From Bacteroidaceae bacterium (GTDB lineage Bacteria > Bacteroidota > Bacteroidia > Bacteroidales > Bacteroidaceae), in the NCBI GenBank assembly GCA_021443335.1, contig JABUUE010000016.1, positions 1-33,555 on the forward strand: a DNA stretch of 33,555 nucleotides. Direction: 5' to 3'. Positions 6,908 to 14,452 of this stretch are shown here, piece by piece. The translations under genes and the position numbers were made by a program. The notes under the pieces were generated by a model, which worked only from the letters and a program-made list of their open reading frames with translations, ran no database searches and was not told the DNA's origin. Numbering within the stretch: the stretch's first letter is position 1; the number at the start of each line of letters is the position of its first letter.

Positions 6908-7426
6908 ATGTCCTTCGATTTCCATACAAAGCGACACAGGAAAATGCCGGGGCTTAACGCAACAGCCACCGCCGACATCTCCTTCATCCTGCTTGCCTTC
7001 TTCCTCATGGTGACATCCATGGACCAGGAGAAAGGCCTGATGAGGCAGCTACAGCAGAAAGACGACAAGAACATAGAGAAGATTACTGAGATTGACGCGA
7101 GAAACGTACTGGCAATAACGCTGAAAGACGACGGAAAGTCATATCTCAACGACGAGGAGCAGCCCGTAACCGACTTACGGAAACGCATCGCGACATTCAT
7201 CTTAGGATGCCCGCAGCCACAGAAACACATCGTCACGCTCGAGATTTCAAAGGAAGCCGACTACAGCCACTACTTCGAGCTGCAGAACAAGATTCTCCTC
7301 GCCTACAAAGACGTGCGCGAAACCTACGCGCAGAAGAAATATCACGCGGAATACAGCAATCTTAACGACGACCAGAAGGCAGAGGTAAGAAGGAAATATC
7401 CGCAAAGAATAGCAGAAAAGGAATAA
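6908..7426 (+). CDS. ExbD/TolR-family biopolymer transport protein (first copy)
   Basis: This 172-residue protein has one N-terminal membrane segment (about 23-37) carrying the proton-relay aspartate D23 in ATADISFILLAFFLMVTSMD. A periplasmic domain follows. The C-terminus (about 130-172) is charged and longer than in classic ExbD, rich in K, E and Y (AYKDVRETYAQKKYHAEY), which suggests a specialised periplasmic partner. It lies 62 bases after the channel gene and 27 bases before a second ExbD-like gene. A channel with two different ExbD subunits is a recurrent Bacteroidetes arrangement. Confidence 0.9.
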   Translation: MSFDFHTKRHRKMPGLNATATADISFILLAFFLMVTSMDQEKGLMRQLQQKDDKNIEKITEIDARNVLAITLKDDGKSYLNDEEQPVTDLRKRIATFILGCPQPQKHIVTLEISKEADYSHYFELQNKILLAYKDVRETYAQKKYHAEYSNLNDDQKAEVRRKYPQRIAEKE

Positions 7427-7453
7427 GGTTATAAACCTAAAACCCAAAAAGAA

Positions 7454-7885
7454 ATGTTCAAACGCCCACAAAGGCCATCGACGGAGCTAAACACCGCCGC
7501 ACTGCCCGACCTCATATTCACCATTCTCTTCTTCTTCATCCTCGTGACACACCTGCGCGAAGTTGACGTCAAACTGAGCTACCAACTGCCCGAAGGACAA
7601 CAGCTCACCAAGACAAAGGATAAGAGCAGCCTCGTACACGTCTTCGTTGACAGCAAAGGCAACGTGCAGATTGAAAACTCCCTGATAGCCATCGGACAGA
7701 TAGCGGAAGTCCTGAACGGCTATAAGCAACAACTGCCCGAAAGTTCCAACGGTCTCATCATATCGTTCCGAGCCGACAGACATGCAAAAATGGGAATCAT
7801 CTCGCAGGTGAAGTCTGAAATGAAGAAAGTGGGAACCTTGAGAATAAACTACAACGCTACGGAGCAGGCAGAGTCTGTCCCCTAA
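7454..7885 (+). CDS. ExbD/TolR-family biopolymer transport protein (second copy)
   Basis: This 143-residue protein has a short cytoplasmic N-terminus, then one membrane segment with D19 in ALPDLIFTILFFFILVTHL, the proton-relay position of the family. The periplasmic domain (about 40-140) has the usual ExbD-like arrangement, including VHVFVDSKGNVQIEN and ISFRADRHAKMGIISQV. It differs clearly from the preceding copy, so the two probably form a heteromeric pair rather than a recent duplication. Its stop codon is embedded in a CCCCTAAAGGAGG half-palindrome and a hexamer tract follows. Confidence 0.9.
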   Translation: MFKRPQRPSTELNTAALPDLIFTILFFFILVTHLREVDVKLSYQLPEGQQLTKTKDKSSLVHVFVDSKGNVQIENSLIAIGQIAEVLNGYKQQLPESSNGLIISFRADRHAKMGIISQVKSEMKKVGTLRINYNATEQAESVP

Positions 7886-7926
7886 AGGAGGGCTTTGGCT
7901 TTGGCACTGGCTTTGGCTTTGAACTT
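7878..7926 (+). repeat. Palindrome plus hexamer tract after the second exbD-like gene
   Basis: CCCCTAAAGGAGG overlaps the stop codon. GGCTTT, GGCTTT, GGCACT, GGCTTT, GGCTTT and GAACTT follow in strict 6-base register (7891-7926), before the Lrp-family gene. Confidence 0.85.
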
Positions 7927-7979
7927 TTCTGAAAACTCGAGCTTCCACCTCCCCTCCGTAACTGTAAAACCATTAGCCC

Positions 7980-8459
7980 ATGAAACAATCATTAGACGCA
8001 TTAGACAAGAAAATACTGCAGCTCATCTCGACCGACGCGCGCATCCCGTTCCTAGAGGTGGCTCGTGCCTGCAACGTCAGCGGAGCAGCCATCCACCAGC
8101 GTGTTCAGAAACTGACACAGATGGGAGTAATCAAAGGCTCACAGTTCATACTCAACCCCGAAGACATGGGCTTTCAGACAACAGCCTTCATCGGTCTGAA
8201 CCTCAAGCACCCAGAGTATTTCGACGACGCTGTGTTGGCACTGAAAAACATTCCTGAGGTGGTGGAGTGTCACTACATCACGGGCAACTACGACCTCTTC
8301 ATCAAGATTCACGCGCCAAACAACAACGCGCTCCTGAAAATCATCCACGACAAGCTGCAGCCGCTGAAGCTCTCACGCTCCGAGACCATCATCTCCTTCA
8401 ACACCGAGTTCGCCCGACAACTGTCGCCCGACTGCATAGTTACCGAGGAAGAAGAGTGA
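7980..8459 (+). CDS. Lrp/AsnC-family transcriptional regulator
   Basis: This 159-residue DNA-binding regulator has an N-terminal winged helix-turn-helix (about 5-60; LDKKILQLISTDARIPFLEV, then VSGAAIHQRVQKL). The C-terminal RAM ligand-binding domain spans about 70-145 (VVECHYITGNYDLFIKI). Family members sense amino acids or related metabolites and act as dimers to octamers. The stop overlaps the topB start by 4 bases (GTGA), so the two are translationally coupled. The effector is not readable from the sequence. Confidence 0.93.
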   Translation: MKQSLDALDKKILQLISTDARIPFLEVARACNVSGAAIHQRVQKLTQMGVIKGSQFILNPEDMGFQTTAFIGLNLKHPEYFDDAVLALKNIPEVVECHYITGNYDLFIKIHAPNNNALLKIIHDKLQPLKLSRSETIISFNTEFARQLSPDCIVTEEEE

Positions 8460-10324
8460 TAGTAGCCATTGCAGAAAAGCCGAGTGTGGCACGCGACATA
8501 GCCCGCATCTTAGGTGCCAACACAAACAAGAACGGCTACATGGAGGGCAATGGCTACCAGGTGACATGGACCTTCGGACATCTGTGCACACTGAAAGAGC
8601 CCCACGACTACCATCCCGAATGGAAGCACTGGTCGCTGGGGCAACTGCCCATGATACCCGACCGTTTCGGCATAAAAGTCATCCACGCGGAGCATGTCGA
8701 GAAGCAGTTTGCCGTCATCGAGAAACTCATGCAGGCTGCCGACAGCATAATCAACTGCGGAGACGCGGGACAAGAGGGAGAGCTCATACAGCGGTGGGTG
8801 ATGCAAAAGGCAAAGGCAAAATGTCCCGTCAAGCGCCTGTGGATATCGTCGATGACCGACGAAGCCATAAAAGAAGGATTCCAGAACCTCAAAGACCAAG
8901 CCGACTATCAGCCGCTCTATTACGCCGGACTCTCGCGAGCTGTCGGCGACTGGCTTCTTGGCATGAACGCCACCAGACTCTACACCATAAAATACGGCCG
9001 ACAGCGGCAGGTGCTCTCCATCGGACGAGTGCAGACACCAACGCTCGCGCTCATCGTAAACCGCCAGAAAGAGATAGAGAATTTCAAGCCCGAGCCTTAC
9101 TGGGTGCTTTCCACCATCTACCGCGACACGCTCTTCACCGCCACCAAGGGCAAGTTCACCACAAAAGAAGAGGGCGAGGCAGCCTTCGCGCAGATACAAG
9201 GCAAGCCCTTCCGCGTGACGAAAGTGGAGAAGAAGACAGGCACCGAAGCGCCGCCGAAACTCTACGACCTCACATCGCTGCAAGTGGATTGCAACAAGAA
9301 ATTCAGTCTAAGTGCGGAGCAGACTCTTAACATTATCCAAAACCTCTACGAGAAGAAACTCACCACATATCCGCGCGTTGACACAACATACCTCACCGAC
9401 GACCTCTACCCCAAATGTCCGCAGATACTCACGGGCATCACTCCCTACGCGCCGCTCGTCGCCCCGCTCAACCTGCAGCAGCTGCCCAAGAGCAAGAAGG
9501 TGTTCGACAACTCGAAAGTCACCGACCACCACGCCATAATCCCAACGGGTGTCAACCCCAAGAACGCCAACCTCACCGACCTTGAGAAGCGCGTCTATGA
9601 CCTTGTGGCACGCCGCTTCATCGCCGCCTTCTACCCCAACTGTAAGTTCGCCACAACAACAGTGTTGGGAGAGGTTGGGGATGGCTCTGGCCTTGACTTC
9701 GACTCTGACTCTGACTCTGTGTCTGCGTCTGTGTCAAAGTCTGTGTCTGAGTCAAAGTCAGAGTCTGCGTCAAAAACAGAGTTCAAAGCCACCGGCAAGA
9801 CAATTCTCGAGCAGGGATGGAGAGCGCTCTATGGCAAAACCGACAACCAGGACGAGGAAGAAAAGATATTACCCAACTTCATCGAGGGCGAAGAGGGCGA
9901 ACACACCCCTACACTAACCCAGAAAGAGACAAAAGCCCCACCATACTACTCCGAGGCGACACTGCTAAGGGCTATGGAGACAGCGGGAAAGTTTGTTGAC
10001 GACGAAGAACTGCGTGCGGCAATGAAAGAGAACGGCATCGGCAGACCGTCGTCGCGCGCCAATATCATCGAGACACTCTTCAAGCGAAACTACATCGTCA
10101 GGAAGAAGAAGCGCATAGAAGCCACAGAGACCGGCGTGGAGCTCATCGGCATCATCAAGGAGGAACTCCTCAAGTCGTGCGAGCTCACAGGCATATGGGA
10201 GAAGAAACTGCGCGACATAGAGCGGCAGAAGTACGACGCCGCACAATTCATCAACGAACTCAAAGAGCAAATCACCCGCATCGTCAACCAGGTACTCGCC
10301 GACAACACCACCTTCGGCGCATAG
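8456..10324 (+). CDS. topB: DNA topoisomerase III with an in-frame repeat insertion
   Basis: This 622-residue type IA topoisomerase relaxes and decatenates DNA through a 5'-phosphotyrosine link. The GTG start at 8456 overlaps the previous stop as GTGA and sits behind GAGGAAGA. The toprim domain has E7 (IAEKPSVARDI) and GDAGQEGELIQ, with D103 and E107 kept but glycine at 105 where the E. coli enzyme has the second aspartate. The catalytic tyrosine is Y305 in TTYPRVDTTYL. Late motifs include YYSEATLLRAME and GIGRPSSRA. Residues about 408-441 are a Ser/Asp/Lys-rich insert encoded by a hexamer tract like those in the intergenic regions. The insert lies between the conserved TTVLGEV and FKATGKTILEQGW segments. 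Confidence 0.93.
   Translation: MIVAIAEKPSVARDIARILGANTNKNGYMEGNGYQVTWTFGHLCTLKEPHDYHPEWKHWSLGQLPMIPDRFGIKVIHAEHVEKQFAVIEKLMQAADSIINCGDAGQEGELIQRWVMQKAKAKCPVKRLWISSMTDEAIKEGFQNLKDQADYQPLYYAGLSRAVGDWLLGMNATRLYTIKYGRQRQVLSIGRVQTPTLALIVNRQKEIENFKPEPYWVLSTIYRDTLFTATKGKFTTKEEGEAAFAQIQGKPFRVTKVEKKTGTEAPPKLYDLTSLQVDCNKKFSLSAEQTLNIIQNLYEKKLTTYPRVDTTYLTDDLYPKCPQILTGITPYAPLVAPLNLQQLPKSKKVFDNSKVTDHHAIIPTGVNPKNANLTDLEKRVYDLVARRFIAAFYPNCKFATTTVLGEVGDGSGLDFDSDSDSVSASVSKSVSESKSESASKTEFKATGKTILEQGWRALYGKTDNQDEEEKILPNFIEGEEGEHTPTLTQKETKAPPYYSEATLLRAMETAGKFVDDEELRAAMKENGIGRPSSRANIIETLFKRNYIVRKKKRIEATETGVELIGIIKEELLKSCELTGIWEKKLRDIERQKYDAAQFINELKEQITRIVNQVLADNTTFGA
9676..9780 (+). repeat. In-frame hexamer tract inside topB
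   Basis: Units such as GACTCT, GTGTCT, GCGTCT and AAGTCT run in 6-base register and encode alternating Ser with Asp, Val, Ala, Lys or Glu. The unit resembles the GRCTYW tracts found after stop codons elsewhere in the window and has the same strand orientation. Confidence 0.9.
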
Positions 10325-10406
10325 CATCTTTTAGCATTACTTAGCCATAGTGTGCGTAAGTTATGTTGATGTTTTATGTTGTGTTGATGTTTTATCAGTG
10401 TCTATT

Positions 10407-10448
10407 GACTCAGACTTTGACCTTGACTCAGACTTAGACTTTGGCCAG
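10407..10448 (+). repeat. Hexamer tract downstream of topB
   Basis: GACTCA, GACTTT, GACCTT, GACTCA, GACTTA, GACTTT and GGCCAG follow one another in exact 6-base register, about 80 bases after the topB stop. Confidence 0.85.
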
Positions 10449-10544
10449 GAACTTTCCTCTTTAAGATAGACAATGATGTCACAGACTGAAAGGAAGTAAT
10501 TTGTGTCTATAGAAATTTTTCCGGTTGAAATTACTTTCGCTTAG

Positions 10545-10632
10545 TAATATCGGCGATACTGCCCACGAGTATCAGCGAAACAGCGCATGGGTATTGGTGA
10601 AACTCATGCAGGGTATTGGTGAAACTCATGCA
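10545..10632 (+). repeat. Four-unit 22-bp tandem repeat
   Basis: The last two units (10589-10610 and 10611-10632) are identical and begin GGGTATTGGTGAAACTCA. The preceding two (10545-10566 and 10567-10588) are diverged but align without gaps, for example GAGTATCAGCGAAACAGCG. No spacers separate the units, so it is not a CRISPR array. Confidence 0.85.
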
Positions 10633-10667
10633 GAGACGCTTTGAGGGCATTTTCAAATTAGGTCTAA

Positions 10668-10859
10668 TATAAGTAAGTGGTCAAAATTATTTTTATAAAG
10701 ACTAAGTAAGTGGAGAAATATTATCTTGCACTCTCTTTGGCGCATCTTTGTCTTTTCTTTTCAGTCATGTAGCCCGCTACACTCCCGAAAATAAAAACCA
10801 AATCTACATCCAAACATAGTACAATCTAACATCAAACTAATTTTGACCACTTACTTATA
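10668..10859. mobile_element. 192-bp element with perfect 22-bp terminal inverted repeats (MITE-like)
   Basis: The left end, 10668-10689, begins TATAAGTAAGTGGTCAAAA. The right end, 10838-10859, is its exact reverse complement. TAAGTAAGTGG recurs once inside, near 10702-10712. The interior encodes nothing recognisable. Size, perfect ends and a possible TA at each edge fit a miniature inverted-repeat element mobilised in trans, but no matching transposase is in the window. A long hairpin of other origin remains possible. Confidence 0.6.
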
Positions 10860-10923
10860 ATTACCTTCTTGTCTATGTGCTATGATATGTATTTCGGGGT
10901 GTTTTTAAAAAAAAGGGTTAAAG

Positions 10924-10957
10924 TTTGGCTGAAAGTGAAAAATAAACTGTACCTTTG
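10924..10957 (+). promoter_or_regulatory. Bacteroidetes-type promoter upstream of the beta-barrel gene
   Basis: TTTG at 10924-10927 and TACCTTTG at 10950-10957 are separated by 22 bases, slightly longer than the usual 19-21. Transcription from about 10964 would give a leader of roughly 160 bases containing the GC palindrome and hexamer tract. Confidence 0.65.
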
Positions 10958-10989
10958 CACGCGATTATGTTTATGGGTTAGACGCGGAC

Positions 10990-11092
10990 CGGCCCCCCGG
11001 CCCCCCTGAAAGGGGAGCGACTCAGACTTTGGCTCTGGCTCTGGCTTTGGCTCAGATTTTGACTCAAACCAAACATCAACATCAACATACAT
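10990..11092 (+). repeat. Composite repeat in the beta-barrel gene leader
   Basis: A GGCCCCCC/CCCCCCTGAAAGGGG palindrome (about 10991-11015) is followed in order by a hexamer tract (11019-11066; GACTCA, GACTTT, GGCTCT, GGCTCT, GGCTTT, GGCTCA, GATTTT, GACTCA). A short CATCAA repeat (about 11074-11090) comes last. All of it should be transcribed as 5' leader. Confidence 0.85.
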
Positions 11093-11127
11093 ATACAAAG
11101 ATAAAGAACAAAAATAAATAATAGAAT

Positions 11128-11649
11128 ATGATGAAGAAGATTTTGTTTTTATTGATAGCAATAGCTGTTGCGACGGGTGCGAGTGCTCAGTTTGAGCGTG
11201 GCAAGACTTATGTTGGTGCGAGCCTGTCTGGTCTTGACCTGAACTGGAGTGAGAAGACGAAGATGGCGATAGGTCTCGCTGCTATGGGCGGCTACATGGT
11301 GTGGGACAACATTATGCTTAACGCTAACCTTGCCATCAATGCTAACACTGACGACGCGGGCAACAACCAGTATTCTTTCGGCGTCGGAGGCCGCTACTAC
11401 TTCGTGAGCAACGGTATCTTCGTCGGTGCTAACGTGAGCTACTATCATGTGCAGAAGAAATACAACGATGTTATGCCGACGGTGGAGGCTGGATGGGCGT
11501 TCTTCGTTAACCGTACGATAACGATAGAGCCGGCAGTGTATTTCCGTCCGTCGTTCATGAGGTCGGAGCGTAACCGCATAGGTCTGAAAATCGGCATCGG
11601 TCTGAACCTCGAGACGAACAAGAAGAACGAGACGATATTTACGATGTAA
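11128..11649 (+). CDS. Outer-membrane beta-barrel protein
   Basis: This 173-residue protein has a signal peptide (about 1-21, ATGASAQ). The rest alternates hydrophobic and polar residues with many glycines and aromatics, as in small eight-stranded barrels: YVGASLSGLDLNW, MAIGLAAMGGYMVWDN, YSFGVGGRYYFVS, FVGANVSYYHVQ. A second ATG immediately follows the first, so the start could be 11131. No transport or adhesion function can be assigned. It is transcribed from its own promoter with a long repeat-containing leader. Confidence 0.8.
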   Translation: MMKKILFLLIAIAVATGASAQFERGKTYVGASLSGLDLNWSEKTKMAIGLAAMGGYMVWDNIMLNANLAINANTDDAGNNQYSFGVGGRYYFVSNGIFVGANVSYYHVQKKYNDVMPTVEAGWAFFVNRTITIEPAVYFRPSFMRSERNRIGLKIGIGLNLETNKKNETIFTM

Positions 11650-11650
11650 G

Positions 11651-11692
11651 GGCTTTGGCTCAGATTTTGACTCAGACTCAGACTTTGAACTT
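11651..11692 (+). repeat. Hexamer tract between the beta-barrel gene and nadC
   Basis: GGCTTT, GGCTCA, GATTTT, GACTCA, GACTCA, GACTTT and GAACTT start 2 bases after the stop codon in 6-base register. They fill most of the space before nadC. Confidence 0.87.
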
Positions 11693-11706
11693 TGAATAAT
11701 GACGAT

Positions 11707-12555
11707 ATGTTAACTGTAGATCAACTTAATGACGAACTGATACGGTTGTCGTTTGCGGAGGATATCGGCGACGGTGACCATACTACTCTCTGTTGCATCC
11801 CTGAGGACGCGATGGGCAAGTCTAAACTGCTGATAAAGGAGGATGGCGTGCTCGCCGGCGTGGAGGTGGCGAAGAAGGTGTTTGCCGCCTTCGACAAGGA
11901 CATGCAGGTGGAGGTGTTCATCGGCGACGGTGCCGAAGTGAAGAAGGGCGATGTGGCGATGGTGGTAACTGGTCGCGTGCGCTCCCTGCTGCAGACGGAG
12001 CGTCTGATGCTGAACATCATGCAGCGCATGAGCGGCATAGCGACGATGACTCGCAAATACGTGAAGCGTCTCGAGGGCACTAACACGAGAGTGCTCGACA
12101 CAAGGAAGACGACGCCGGGAATGAGAATGTTGGAGAAAGAGGCTGTGAAAATCGGCGGCGGCGTGAACCACCGCATCGGCTTGTTCGACATGATTCTGCT
12201 GAAAGATAACCACGTGGATTTCTCCGGCGGCATCGACAACGCCATCGACCGCTGTCACAAATACCTGAAGGAGAAAGGTCTTGACCTGAAGATTGAGCTT
12301 GAGGTGCGCTCGTTCGACGAACTAAACCAGGCTCTGAAGCACGGCGGCATCGACCGCATAATGCTCGACAACTTCTCTACGGCTGATACGAAGAAGGCTG
12401 TGGAGATAATAAACCACCGCTACGAGACGGAATCGTCGGGAGGAATCACCTTCGACACTATCCGCGACTATGCCGAGTGTGGCGTGGACTTTATCTCTGT
12501 CGGAGCTCTGACGCATAGCGTGAAGGGACTGGACATGAGCTTTAAGGCGGTGTAA
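11707..12555 (+). CDS. nadC: Nicotinate-nucleotide pyrophosphorylase (quinolinate phosphoribosyltransferase)
   Basis: NadC converts quinolinate and PRPP to nicotinate mononucleotide in de novo NAD synthesis. Starting from ATG 11707 gives 282 residues, normal for the family. Conserved stretches include EDIGDGDHTT near the N-terminus, RMSGIAT, and DTRKTTPGMRMLEKEAVKIG followed by HRIGLFDMILLKDNH, which carry the substrate-binding Arg, Lys and His residues. The barrel ends with IMLDNFS and ISVGALTHS. The TTG at 11692 is in frame but abuts the hexamer repeat and is a less likely start. nadA and nadB are not in the window. Confidence 0.95.
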   Translation: MLTVDQLNDELIRLSFAEDIGDGDHTTLCCIPEDAMGKSKLLIKEDGVLAGVEVAKKVFAAFDKDMQVEVFIGDGAEVKKGDVAMVVTGRVRSLLQTERLMLNIMQRMSGIATMTRKYVKRLEGTNTRVLDTRKTTPGMRMLEKEAVKIGGGVNHRIGLFDMILLKDNHVDFSGGIDNAIDRCHKYLKEKGLDLKIELEVRSFDELNQALKHGGIDRIMLDNFSTADTKKAVEIINHRYETESSGGITFDTIRDYAECGVDFISVGALTHSVKGLDMSFKAV

Positions 12556-12557
12556 TC

Positions 12558-12716
12558 GGCCCCCTAACCCCCTGAGGGGGGGAACTTTGGCTCTGAACTT
12601 TGGCTTTGGCTCAGGCTTTAAATTACGTTAAATTACGATAATTTCTTTCAGTAAAAATAAACTTAGAACGATAATTTCTTTCAGTTAGAACGATAATTTG
12701 TTTCAGTTAAAAAGAT
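12558..12716 (+). repeat. Complete composite element (palindrome, hexamers, leader module)
   Basis: Three modules follow the nadC stop. The palindrome is GGCCCCCTAACCCCCTGAGG and onward (12558-12582). The hexamers, with two 7-base slips, are GGCTCT, GGCTTT, GGCTCA and GGCTTT (12582-12619). The leader module (12620-12716) has three tandem ACGATAATTT-TTTCAG units. It ends 23 bases before the next start codon. The junction CAGGCTTTAAATTACG is also found before valS. Confidence 0.9.
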
Positions 12717-12739
12717 AGATTCTTGATATAATAAGAAAA

Positions 12740-14413
12740 ATGTATAGGAAAATACTGCTATTGATAGCACTGATATTACAGTTTACGACTACTGTATATG
12801 CCCAGCCTTCTGCCGTGAAAAATGTGCAGAAGGCGGTATTTGCTTTTATATCATACGATAAGAATGGCAACGAGATAGGCTCTGGCAACGGCGTCTTCGT
12901 GAGCAATGACGGTGAGGCTGTGGCTCCCTGCAAGCCTTTCTTCGGCGCTTACAGGGTGGAGGTTACTGACCACGCTGGTAAGAAATACGAGGTGAAGAGG
13001 ATGCTCGGCGCCAACGAGGTTCACAACCTTGCGCATTTCAAAATAGAGGCGAAGACAACGGCAGCGACAGTCGTAGGCGCAGCAGCTCTGCAGCAGGGCA
13101 CGAAGCTCTACTGCGTAGGCACGAAGCAGAACGGCAACATCAAGCAGGGCGCGGTGAAGAGCGTGGAGACTTTCATGGACAAATACTCCTACTACATCAT
13201 CAAGTTAGTGGGGCAGGAGGGTCTCGGCGGCTGTCCTTTCGTAACGGAGCAAGGACAGGTGGCTGGTCTGTTGGAAATTTCTCCCAACACTGCCGACGCT
13301 TACTCTACCGACATCCGCTACGCGCTGACGCTGATGCCTCAGGTGCTGTCAGCCACCGACCCCGCCTTGGCGAAGATTAACGTGCCACAGCAGTTGCCGT
13401 CGGCATTGGAGGATGCTCGTGTGATGGCAATGATGATAACAACTCGTGACTCTCTGAAATATGCTGCCGCTGCGACGGACTTCATGGAGGCGTTCCCGGC
13501 AGAGATGGACGGCTACACGATGGCTGCCAACGTGGCGACGAACGCGGGCGACTGCGAGGCGGCGGACGACATCATGAAGAAGGCGATGAAGAACGTGACG
13601 GACAAGGCGGAGGTGAACTACGAGTTCAGCAAACTGATATACAACAAGCTGACATACCAGCCTGAGCCTGCCTACGCTCCCTGGACCTACGACAAGGCGA
13701 TAGAATATATCAGGGCGGCGGAAGAGATAAGCAATCTGTCGCTATACCGCAACTACGAGGTGCAGATTCTCTTTGTGCAGCAGAAATATGCCGAGGCAGA
13801 CCAGATACTAATAACGCTGCTCGCGGAGAAGGATGTGAACAAGCCGCAGATATACTACGAATCAGCGCGCTGCAAACAGGCGATGGGCGTGGCTAACGAG
13901 GAGCTTGTGGCGCTGTTGGACAGTGCCATCAACAATGTCGATTCGCTGTCGATAAACTCTGCCGCTCCTTATTTCCTGATGCGCGGACAGCTGAAGGATG
14001 AGATGAAGAACTACCGTGAGGCGGTGCTCGACTACTCCCGCTATCAGCTTGTGTCGCAGAACAAGGTAGATGACGCTTTCTTCTACACGCGCTTCAAGGC
14101 GGAGGTCAACGCGCGTCTGTACCAGCAGGCGATAGTGGATATCCAGAACTGCATAATCGTCAACCCGCAGGAGCCGCTATATCCGGCGGAGAAGGCGCAG
14201 TTGGAACTGCGTGTGGGAATGATTGACGAGGCGATAGTGTCTGCAAACTACTGCGTGAAGATAGCGCCCGACAATCACACTGGCTACACGCTGCTCGCCA
14301 TCGCCCAGGCAAGAAAGGGCGAGAAGGAGGCGGCAATGAAGAACTTCGAAAAGGCGAAGGAGCTGGGCGAGACAAGGACGGAGGAGTATGTGAAGAAGTA
14401 TGTTGGGAACTAA
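12740..14413 (+). CDS. Secreted TPR protein with degenerate trypsin-like domain
   Basis: This 557-residue protein has a signal peptide (about 1-22, TTTVYAQ). Residues 25-200 resemble an HtrA-type trypsin fold: GSGNGVFVSNDG near 47-58, NLAHFKIE near 96-103, and GQEGLGGCPFV near 158-168. None of the three catalytic positions looks intact. The usual NNHV histidine region reads APCKPF, the DLA aspartate reads N, and GNSGGP reads GLGGCP. Residues about 230-557 contain tetratricopeptide-like helices, clearest at 470-545 (PAEKAQLELRVGMIDEAIVS, then NHTGYTLLAIAQARKGEKEA). The inferred role is a periplasmic protein-interaction scaffold. The protease-fold call rests on motif resemblance only. Confidence 0.75.
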   Translation: MYRKILLLIALILQFTTTVYAQPSAVKNVQKAVFAFISYDKNGNEIGSGNGVFVSNDGEAVAPCKPFFGAYRVEVTDHAGKKYEVKRMLGANEVHNLAHFKIEAKTTAATVVGAAALQQGTKLYCVGTKQNGNIKQGAVKSVETFMDKYSYYIIKLVGQEGLGGCPFVTEQGQVAGLLEISPNTADAYSTDIRYALTLMPQVLSATDPALAKINVPQQLPSALEDARVMAMMITTRDSLKYAAAATDFMEAFPAEMDGYTMAANVATNAGDCEAADDIMKKAMKNVTDKAEVNYEFSKLIYNKLTYQPEPAYAPWTYDKAIEYIRAAEEISNLSLYRNYEVQILFVQQKYAEADQILITLLAEKDVNKPQIYYESARCKQAMGVANEELVALLDSAINNVDSLSINSAAPYFLMRGQLKDEMKNYREAVLDYSRYQLVSQNKVDDAFFYTRFKAEVNARLYQQAIVDIQNCIIVNPQEPLYPAEKAQLELRVGMIDEAIVSANYCVKIAPDNHTGYTLLAIAQARKGEKEAAMKNFEKAKELGETRTEEYVKKYVGN

Positions 14414-14414
14414 A

Positions 14415-14444
14415 GGCTTTGGCTTTGGCTCTGGCTTTGACTGA
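14415..14444 (+). repeat. Hexamer tract between the TPR gene and mnmA
   Basis: GGCTTT, GGCTTT, GGCTCT, GGCTTT and GACTGA begin 1 base after the stop codon and end 8 bases before the mnmA start. Confidence 0.85.
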
Positions 14445-14452
14445 TAGGAAAG

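Larger units (their letters stand above)
10325..11127. other. 800-base gap without a gene
   Basis: No credible coding frame or tRNA-like fold is seen. From left to right it contains a GTTGATGTTTTAT direct repeat (about 10367-10398), a hexamer tract (10407-10448), a four-unit 22-bp array (10545-10632), a 192-bp inverted-repeat element (10668-10859), a promoter (10924-10957) and a composite repeat leader for the beta-barrel gene. Confidence 0.8.

Noticed and set aside
8267..8455. Upstream extension of the topB frame
   Set aside because: It overlaps the conserved Lrp/AsnC coding region. The GTGA overlap at 8456 gives the canonical N-terminus starting just before IVAIAEKPSVARDI.
8510..9330. Long frames on both strands inside topB (over 250 residues each)
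   Set aside because: They lie within conserved topoisomerase motifs, are rich in residues typical of shifted frames and match no known protein.
10545..10632. Possible CRISPR array
   Set aside because: The 22-bp units touch each other with no spacers, and no cas genes are present. The 9-bp and 27-bp arrays fail for the same reason.
10880..11161. Minus-strand 93-residue frame through the beta-barrel leader
   Set aside because: It is made largely of the hexamer tract and palindrome read in reverse and runs into the signal-peptide coding region of the real gene.
11692..11706. TTG start for nadC
   Set aside because: It begins at the very end of the hexamer tract. ATG 11707 gives the normal family N-terminus.
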